DNA of 64,000 bases from Chlorokybus atmophyticus (lineage: Eukaryota > Streptophyta > Chlorokybophyceae > Chlorokybales > Chlorokybaceae), in assembly GCA_009103225.1 (NCBI GenBank), contig RHPI01000797.1:247064-311063 (forward strand), written 5' to 3'. The notes beneath the pieces are model-generated. The model was given only the letters and a program-made list of their open reading frames with translations. It did not search any database and was not told the DNA's origin. The position numbers were made by a program, and so were the translations under genes. Each line of letters begins with the position of its first letter. Position 1 is the stretch's first letter. Positions 56,105 through 64,000 of this stretch are shown piece after piece.

Positions 56105-59100
56105 TCACAAGTTCTCGAGTGACGGCTCGCTCATGGGCATCTTAATGAGCGCCGACAGCACGGGCGCCCCGCTGCCGCTGGCAGGGTTGAATAGTATCAC
56201 CCGCAGGGAGTCCGCCGCTCCATCGGGGTCGAGGCTGTGGACTTCGAGCTGCAAGGCAACGAGTGTTTGTTGGGTTGTTGTTGTTCGCCCTGACACTGTG
56301 GTTTGTTGTACACTGTGGTGTGCGTCACGAAGGGTTGGTTGATGGCTGGGTGTGTTGCAACGAGGATGAGAATGCGTACCTCGAGGTGGTATAGCCGCCC
56401 CGGCACCAGCAGAGGCACCTGCGTGCAGGTAGCTAGTCAGCACGGGACATGGATTTGTTTACTTCTTTACGTGGATAGATGCACTCGGACATTTTGCGTG
56501 TGCACAAGCAGGCGCACACGCACACAAGCATGCGTACGCATACGCATATGTGTGTGTCCGCACGTACACGCACGCGTATGCGCATGCGCGCACACATAGG
56601 CTTGAACATGCGACCGCGCACGCACAAGTGCGCACACATACACGCCATAACGACGATTCACCAATAACCCTCACCTGCAAGTGCGGCCGCGGGCATTGAT
56701 AGACAGCTGGATCATAGTGCGCCACGAGCCGCAGGTTCGGCACCGCCCTCGCCCCCGTGTTCTGGAACTGCAGCTTCAGCTTGAACAGCGGGCCCAAACC
56801 CAACACCTAACAGATGTGACAAAGTATGCTTTAGAAGCGGAACAACGTGACGTGGTTGTGGAGAGGAGGGAGTCTTATCGAAGTTGTGACCTGTGCGTTG
56901 AGCCTCACGGAGGCATTGGCCGCGTGCGAAACAGGCCCTTGCCCGTCCGTCAACACCTGCAGAGTTTGTGTATTACTCAAGTTACGCACACAGTCACACA
57001 ATTACCACACGACTGTTGCAACAGTCTCCAAAAAAGACATCACACGTATACACATGTGTGACGGGTTGGTATTACCTTGTAGTACGCCCTCGCAGTGATG
57101 AGGCGAAGCTTGCACAAGTCCCTCTGAAAGGCCCTGTGCATGTCTGCAGGACCATCGACACATCATTCGTTCGACGCAGTACAAACATGTTGACACTCTT
57201 TTGCAAGAATGCCAACACCGAAAGGGCAGAAGACAAACCCAAAGACACACCTGCGGGCTGATCGGTCTCTCTTTTGGCCTGCTCGACCGCCAGCCGTGTC
57301 TTCTTCGGCACGTCCAATGGCACGTCCTGCTCCACGGGTGGACCACTAACACAACACAAGTCACCACCACCACCACCACCACCACCACTATGGTCACAGT
57401 AACAACAACATACCTGCTGGATGATGCGCCTTCGAGCTGGGCGTTGCGCGGGAGGATCTTGAGGACAAGGTGGCCGGAGGCGGTGGTGGTCGCCAGCGTG
57501 TGGTCCTCGCGGCCGACGCGACCGAAACGCAGCGCCATCACGGGGTCCTGCGAGGGGTCAACAAACCCAAAACATGATGTTGTACGTGCACACACATTCG
57601 CGCACGCGCCCACATATGTGCACATACCATGCGCGCACGCGCGCACACACACATGCACCCACCTATTTACACGTGGGCACGCACGCACACATTCCATCCA
57701 TGGTCGCAGACACGCACACATCCGCATGTACACACGCCAGCGCGTACATGCACGCACGCTCGCTACTTGACCCATGTGTGCACTGAAGTGATGTGTTTCC
57801 TCTCTCTTACGGGGCAGTAGTGTAGTGAGAGCAGGTGCTTGTTGGTCTCGCTGTGCACGCGGACCTGACCGTTCGCCAGCGCCACCACCACGGCCTTCAC
57901 CATCCGCTGCCTCTGCACGGACGCGCGGACACCATCATTGTTGTGGTGGTGGTGGTGGTGGTGGTGGTGGTGGTGGTGGTGGTGGTTAACATGAGTTTGA
58001 TGGTACGTGCCTGCACGCTGAGGAGTTCCATGCACAGGATCGGGGCGGGGAAGTAGACCGAATACTGCTTCTTGCCCTGTTAGCACGCACCGATGCTAAC
58101 AACGAGTGATGGTTACACGCGTGCACGCACATGCGCACACGCACAAGCATCATTGCCTCTGATTGTCTACAGCACTGCTGTACGTTGTGTTGATTCAAGC
58201 AATAAAGTCCAACCCACACTTGCCTTGAGGTGGTAGGAGTGCATGGCGCTGTTGATGCAGCCAACCACAACAGCCTGTATCCAACAAGCAGCTTATACAT
58301 GACGACAAACATTCACTCCCAACACCATCACCATTGTTTGATAGCTTATGGCACACTTTGCTCAGCTGCTTCACGCCCCACACACACCTTTGCGGTGCGC
58401 ACGAGGCCGCAGATCTGCACCTCGGGCTCGATGACAAGGCTCGTCACCTCGCCGTTCTGCCAGTTGATGATGCAAAGTGAGAGTTTTCACCATCTGCAAC
58501 AAAAGTTAGAAGCAACACACACACAAACAAGACTCTTGCCTTGATGGTGTACACTTTGGCGTCACGACAGGCCACCACGATACGGTACTCCACATCAAGT
58601 ACGCTGCATGTATGTACAACACCGGTGTTGTACATACATCCGCGACACAACAACACCAACTCCCGTAGGAGGCTATGTCTTACCCTGCTGCAGACAAGAA
58701 CACGGGTACAGCCGGCAGCTTGATCTGAAAGGCAAGCAATGCAGAGTCAGCGGAGTGTCGATAGAGCCGTCAAATGTAAATAAAAGCAACGCACAACTAT
58801 TGTCGTGAGTGAATGAAAAAGCACAAAACCACTCACTTTGTGTACTGCTGTGGTGGCTGCCGGGTCGAGTATCATGACGTGGCTGCTCTCCGTGCCAAAC
58901 ACCACGCACGACACCTGAGAGAGAATGAGCAAGATGAGGGCATGCACAACATTTACCACTTAACGCGCAAGGGTGAAGCTGTGTTGATTGCAAGGGGAAA
59001 CAGCCAGTTCATCGATAGCATATAGGATGACAAAACTGTGAGGTGGTGACAGAAACTGAGTTGATGAGTATGCCAACTTGCGGAGTCGAATCACAAAGTC

Positions 59101-61010
59101 AAAACTGTCAATGTTGAGGTTGAGAAGTCATCAGCAATGCAACGAATGCGAGCGCTTACTGCGTCCGGGTCTTCGAGGCTCTTCTTTATCGAGTCCATGC
59201 ACGTCACGCATGTCTGCAACGAAGCAGAGCAGATTTGACAAGTGTCTGCTAGACGCATGCAACAGCAGATCTAGTGACGATGGCATACCGTTTGGACGAG
59301 GGGCTCGCGTCGGACGGACTCAAACAACTGCACACGCGCTCCGCTCTGCGTGGAGCAGCACGTGTGTGTACTTGTAGGTGTGCTAAAGTGCGTGTGCACG
59401 TGCGTGCAAATGCGTGCGTGCGCGCGTGCGTGTGTGCGTGCGTGTGTGCGTATGCGTATGCGTGCGCGTGTGCGTGCACAGATATGTGTACATGCGCGTG
59501 GCTGGGCGCATATGTGTGCGTGTATGTGCATGTGTGTCAAAGCGCGTATACAAGACAACATTCTAGTACAACAGCCTCTTGGCTTACGTCTTCCAAAGCA
59601 AGCAAGTCGCACGAGCGCCACGTCAAGCCAACGCCCTTCTCCCTGCCCAAAAGCACAATCAGCTACCCAACATAAGGGACCTCAACAAGCAACACACATG
59701 TTGACATAACTTGCATTTGTCACCTTTGTCATATCAGCACCTGATTTTCTGCAACGCCTCAGCTGTTTGTGCCGCATCCAACCTCCCGCTGCTGGCCTGT
59801 GACCATACTTCCTCCTGCCGAACACAACAGCAACACTGTTGTTGCATGCAGCAACATGCATTCCACATACCCAACTTTACTACCTCACCTCGTTGGCGTT
59901 GGTGTCGACGGGTGGCAGAGCGTACTTGCAGAACGGTTTCGCGCGCTTGAAGACGTAGATGACGGAAGCGCAAGCGACGGCGACGCAGGCGTTGCGCGCC
60001 TGAGAGTGTCATTGTTGGTTTGTGTGGTGTGTGGGAGGGGGGGATGGGGTTGGAGGAGGGGTGGAAACGAACCTCGGGGTAGAAGGCTGTGACGGCTGTT
60101 GGGGAGGCGAGCAACCCAACCTGAAGCTCCAAGTCCGTGCCTGTTGATTTACATTGACATTGGCTACGACAGAAACCGTGTGTCGTCTGGACAACAAGAT
60201 GCAGGCAGGAAGAGCAGCAGCAGAAGAGCGCGTATGTGCGTGTGCGCGCGCGTGTGAGTGTATGTGAGAATGCAAACGCGCATGTGTGCGTGTGCATGTA
60301 CGTGTGCGTGTATGAGTGTGTGCGTGCATACCGCGCCAGATCTTGAGCGTGTTCGATGCATGATCTGCAGCAACCAGGCGGTAGTCCGCGTCCGAGAAGA
60401 CATCCGCTGAGCACACGCACGCCTGCGTCGCTTTCACTCCAGCAACCTGCGTTGTTGCAACAACAACAACAACTTACTGATGGCTGAAGAGTGAGTGCAC
60501 TCAGAACTGATTGGGTGAGTGAGTGAGTGGGTGGGTGATTGAGTGAAGTGCGGCCATTCAGTCGTTAAGAGGGTGGTATAGTAAGCCATCGCTCAATTGC
60601 TCGGTCTACGTTGAAAGCAAAAAGATGTTTCAAAGTAAGAGAACAGTTGTAAGAAGCATCACTTTACGCAGCAGCAGCAGCAAGCAGAGCATATCATTGC
60701 AAATAATGAAACTGAGAGCAACACGCAACTGCACTGGTGCCAACGTTTGATGTTGATGGAAGCGCACTAATCAAAACAGTAATATTTTCTTGAAACAAGT
60801 GAACCCTGATCCAAGGCCATCACTACGCCATACAGGGAAGCCACTCCAGCATGCAATGCAGTACCATGCCTCTCAAGCCAAATGCCATCATACCGGGTCG
60901 TGCCACGCGTCCAACCAGACGCTCCCGGGCGCCTTACCACCCTGATCCAATGCCCCGCCAGCCGCCGCAGCCGCCGCGGCAGCTGCAGCCGCCGCCACCG
61001 CCTCATCCAT
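56105..61010 (-). CDS. BBS1: BBS1, BBSome subunit (Bardet-Biedl syndrome 1 protein)
   Basis: BBS1 is a BBSome subunit that links the complex to ARL6 and membrane cargo in ciliary transport. Twenty-two exons in matching phase give 599 aa (human about 593): 61010-60894, 60446-60332, 60140-60073, 59999-59889, 59814-59741, 59642-59588, 59345-59289, 59213-59160, 58914-58837, 58724-58684, 58603-58540, 58456-58388, 58274-58224, 58076-58011, 57912-57811, 57547-57414, 57345-57251, 57143-57076, 56956-56891, 56806-56675, 56418-56380, 56248-56105. After a poly-Ala start come WLDAWHDPVAGVKA, EEVWSQASSGRLD, LEDPDAVSCVVFGTES, EYRIVVACRDAKVYTIK, ALANGQVRV, RFGRVGREDHTLATTTASG, VPKKTRLAVEQAKRE, MHRAFQRDLCKLRL and VLGLGPLFKLKLQFQNTG. 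A beta-propeller (about 1-420) is followed by a GAE-like C-terminus. Three introns use GC donors. Confidence 0.97.
57361..57390 (+). repeat. (CAC)n microsatellite in a BBS1 intron
   Basis: About nine ACC/CAC units in the 68-base intron between exons 57547-57414 and 57345-57251, between branch region and acceptor. Confidence 0.85.
57940..57985 (+). repeat. (GTG)n microsatellite in a BBS1 intron
   Basis: About fifteen GGT/GTG units, making up half of the intron between exons 58076-58011 and 57912-57811. It is the strand complement of the CAC run in a neighbouring intron. Confidence 0.9.
59395..59540. repeat. Alternating TG/CG tract in a BBS1 intron
   Basis: Purine-pyrimidine alternation (GTGCGTGCGTGTGTGCGTATG type) filling the intron between exons 59642-59588 and 59345-59289. 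It produces long spurious frames on both strands. Confidence 0.75.
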
Positions 61011-61229
61011 AGGCCTGGCAAAAAGCCTGGTGCTGCACTCTGGTTAGGCTTCCTGGTTAGAGAAGCAGTGCGATCATCGGTCTGCCACTAACCAAGCAAC
61101 AACGGTTTGATGTAGATATCTATACTTTCGTCTGCTTGAAACCGCTGATATCCAAGCTGCTATACTACATAAGCTGGTTTGGAAAGTGTTACAAGTTGTA
61201 CTGACTGACAACACTGACTTGCTTTACAC
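61011..61229. promoter_or_regulatory. Bidirectional promoter BBS1/plastid membrane protein
   Basis: Only 219 bp separate the two start codons, so both promoters and 5' UTRs must lie here or overlap. No RFX-like X-box (the usual ciliary element in animals) was recognised by eye. Confidence 0.5.
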
Positions 61230-63135
61230 GTGGCAGTCGTAGGGCGCGCGATGGCCGCCGGTGGCGGCGGCGGGGAGATGGCGGCGATGTCGGTGGGATT
61301 GTCGTCATGGTTGGGGGCTGCCGCTGCATCTAAGGGTTTGCGCTTGCCAGACAGGTCGCCGGCGCAGCGTCATAGGGATCGAGCCGCACGCATTGCCTGG
61401 CAATGCGTGCGGGTGTCGGCGGCCAAGTCCGGGTCGTCTTCGTCGCCGTCCTCCTCCTCCTCGTCCTCGGCGCCTTTACCTAGACAGGATATCCCGGCCG
61501 CCCCCGTGACGAGGGTGACGACCGCTCTGAGCGACACCATCCCGCCACCGCCGAGGGGCTACGCGACGCTGCCACCTTACGCCGTCCCCGTAGCTGGCGC
61601 CGTCGTCGCCATCCTCGCCGGCGTCGCCCTACTCCGGGGTAAGCAGGGGCGGCGGAGCAAGGACGATGATGAAGGTGGCGAAGGTGGTGTTGGCTCCATT
61701 GATGAGCTTGTGGACCGAGGACACCTCTCTGAGGATCGCAACCTCAGGTGCGAGCATGTCCTTCAACGTGCATGCATCATGCACATTGCGCAGTTGGGGT
61801 ACGGTAAGGGTCAGTCTTTTGATTTTGGATTTTGCCTTGCCATCCCCATGGCCGTCCTACACGCTTGCATGCGTGCATTTCAGCGTGCATGTGCACGTGT
61901 GTGTCATTGAGTGTGTACGTGCGTGCATGGGCATGTGTGTGTATTGGCCCCCATTAAAGAATGCAAGTGAGATACGTCCATGACGTGCTTCAATCTTGTT
62001 GGCAGCACGCTTGTTGGCAGGGCTCGTGCGTGCACACATGGTTTGAGAGCAACACGCATGTACATGCCCCAAGACCAACATAACTCTCACTGTGTGTCTG
62101 TACTCGTGTACGTAGTGAGGCGTCTTCACCATCGCCGGCAGTATCGGCGTCGTCGCTGAAGAGCGTGTTAGACGTCCCGCCGCTGTCGCCAGATGAGGTC
62201 AAGGCCGGCCGTGCACGCCGAGCACGCACTCAATACGCGCAACCCGTCTTCGTGCGCGAGGGAGACCCCGTCCCTGAAGGTGAATACTGTTATTGGTATA
62301 CTTACTAAGTAATGGTTTGTATGCAAACGCGCGTACACACACACGCACGCACGCACGCGCGCATGTGTGCCCGTGAGCGCACCCACGCACATGGCATACA
62401 CACATTTGGCAAAGCTTATGAACAGGGGTACTTGCATGCATGCTCACGAAGTATGTTTGTGTGCATGCGCGCACACACACACACGCACTTAACAGCGCAA
62501 TACTACACCATCAGGTGTGGATCCAGCAGTTGTCATGGAGATCCCGAGGGACCATCCGTTCTTTGCGGGCGCGGGAGCGGAGTTGTCTACCGAGGAGGAG
62601 GAGGTGCTGAGGCAGAGGCTCATGGCGCGACGGCCACCAAGGCAGCGCGTGAGGATCGAAGGGGATGCCGACTCGCCACTATCACAGGTATGTGGAATGT
62701 TGTTGTGCAACACGCGCAGCCACAAGACAGGAACTCACACAATGCGTGCACATGGTAACTCACATACGCGTGCACACGGGCGCACACAACGTCACCATGT
62801 GCCTTGCGTGCTGTTCTGTGCGATGTTTGATACACATGCTGCACATGCTCTGTTATCATGCAACTCAGTAACCAAGCAGCTTGCGTAGAATGGCGTGCAG
62901 ACAGTCAGTCAAAGGCAAAATGTAGGCATAAACTTTGAATACTGAACTATTGTGTGCAAAGGCATCCAGCGAGAGGGAACGCATGGTGCAGGACTCCATC
63001 TCCAAGAAGCGCGAGAAGTACAGCGGGTTGTCGGACGAGGAGCGGTTAAACCCCAAGTTTGAGAAGCCCGTGTACATCGACCCTAAGTCCGACGGCGGCA
63101 ACAACGACATACCCAACCCGAGGCGCGCGTCGTGA
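61230..63135 (+). CDS. Unrecognised plastid-type single-pass membrane protein
   Basis: Function unknown. Four exons in matching phase give 342 aa: 61230-61747, 62116-62279, 62515-62687, 62962-63135. The start is either at 61230 or at the ATG at 61251 (MAAGGGGG). The first 100 residues are Ala/Ser/Arg-rich with few acids, like a chloroplast transit peptide. One membrane segment (YAVPVAGAVVAILAGVALL, about 113-131) is followed by a basic GKQGRRSK. The rest is hydrophilic: SPDEVKAGRARRARTQYAQP, EIPRDHPFFAGAGAELSTEE, RERMVQDSISKKREKYSGLS and DEERLNPKFEKPVYIDP. The last two blocks read like conserved motifs of a green-lineage protein, but I cannot name the family. It is divergent from BBS1. Confidence 0.72.
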
Positions 63136-64000
63136 CACGAGCAGCGTTGTTTAGGTTAAGACAGTACCCCTGGTGCATGTGTACGCTCAAAGTTTTGGTA
63201 AAAGTAGTCTGGTCAGGTAGGTGATGTAGTCAGGACATTACAGACAAGGTCGTTTTGGTTCAAGTTGTGGCACAGGCTCTCAAGGTGGTTTGGATGTCGT
63301 CACACAAACTCAGTCTGTTTGCAATGGTCCTGCAATGGATGCACGTCGTGCTGGACATGTTGCCTGGTCTTCGGGCACATCAGGTCGCGCACTTGTGCCT
63401 GCTGTTCACATGTCATGTTTGACGGTGTGCAACGCAATAACGGCGGCAATGATGCCATAAGTACACGCCATACAACGAAATGTACGAGTACAGCAATGCA
63501 TCGCAGGGCACTGCAAACATCAGTTTTCGTGCCTGTGAGTGGGTGGGGCTTTGAGTGCACACTTCCGAAAGCCGCAGGCTTACAACTTTGATTGTTGCCT
63601 GCCAACTCGCCATCTCATGAGTGTTGGCTTTATGAAATTTCGATTAGTTACAAGGTGGCGAATTTCTGCAGTTGCCGCGAATGACACCAAGTCGCTGCTG
63701 GAAGCCTACGGAAGCAGCAATACGTATCACACACATGCACACACATAACGGTACACGACGCGACGTGCAAAGGCACCCCACAACATAGTCCTACATGAGC
63801 TCATGGTGTCTGCAAGCAAAAACAGATGCAGGAATGGTCCTATGCCAGCAAGAATGCAAAGAGTGCACATGGATGTTTGTCCACGCGCTCTGTGTAAAGT
63901 TGACAGGCACGCAGGATGTGCATGCCTGTGCGTGCACATGCATCCAGCTGCAGATACTGATAAGGGGGTGCACCATAAAATCACCAAGAATGAAAGCAGA
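63136..64000. other. Downstream region at the window end
   Basis: 3' flank of the plastid-type protein gene. Short frames on both strands have no splice support or similarity. No feature is assigned. Confidence 0.5.

Overview
The window is nuclear DNA from an intron-rich, moderately GC-rich eukaryote, most likely a flagellated, starch-making green alga. The evidence is joint: a plastid-type 4-alpha-glucanotransferase (DPE1), a plant-type CMP-KDO synthetase, an AP2-domain protein, a plant RH50-like organellar DEAD-box helicase, an LEA protein and a plastid-type membrane protein point to Viridiplantae, while a full-length BBS1 means cilia. KDO plus cilia would suit a scale- or theca-bearing prasinophyte; that is inference, not a species call. 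I rebuilt seventeen protein-coding genes exon by exon, checking GT-AG (or GC-AG) boundaries, intron phase and family similarity. Single-frame ORFs are poor guides here because most exons are 40-250 bp.

Layout. 186-2277 (+) KdsB/CMP-KDO synthetase, 5' truncated; 4251-7998 (+) RH50-like DEAD-box helicase; 9047-13434 (-) large SRA-YDG protein with YSP repeats and a C-terminal zinc ribbon; 14701-16892 (-) F-box protein; 17050-18992 (+) deoxynucleoside kinase; 19708-21113 (-) DDA1-SAP fusion; 21679-22504 (+) TMA7; 25567-26738 (-) LEA protein with a mitochondrial-type leader; 27682-31294 (+) DPE1; 34279-36988 (-) AP2 protein; 37332-38016 (+) DPH3; 39153-40229 (-) glyoxalase/VOC protein; 41082-46685 (+) C2-MUN (UNC13-like) protein; 47209-49816 (-) ALG3; 50702-53847 (-) TMEM41-like VTT protein; 56105-61010 (-) BBS1; 61230-63135 (+) plastid-type single-pass membrane protein.

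Gene order. Six divergent pairs share short upstream regions (about 160-940 bp): F-box/dNK, DDA1-SAP/TMA7, LEA/DPE1, AP2/DPH3, VOC/MUN and BBS1/plastid protein. Convergent intergenic regions are longer and partly AT-rich. ALG3, TMEM41-like, C2-MUN and BBS1 all concern ER, Golgi, exocytosis or ciliary traffic; KdsB would feed a Golgi polysaccharide route. No operon-like coupling is implied.

Most interesting. Two proteins have architectures I do not recognise: a DDA1 (CRL4 ubiquitin ligase subunit) N-terminus fused to a SAP nucleic-acid-binding motif, and an SRA-YDG (modified-cytosine reader) protein that lacks SET and RING but carries an RS/YSP-repeat N-terminus resembling the RNA polymerase II CTD, an acidic stretch and a C-terminal Cys4 ribbon. 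GC-AG introns recur (five, three of them in BBS1).

Assembly. There are two N gaps (2555-2708, 50869-51217), each with a G homopolymer edge, and a single N at 54911 preceded by an exact 250-bp copy of ALG3 sequence. Those joins should be treated as suspect.
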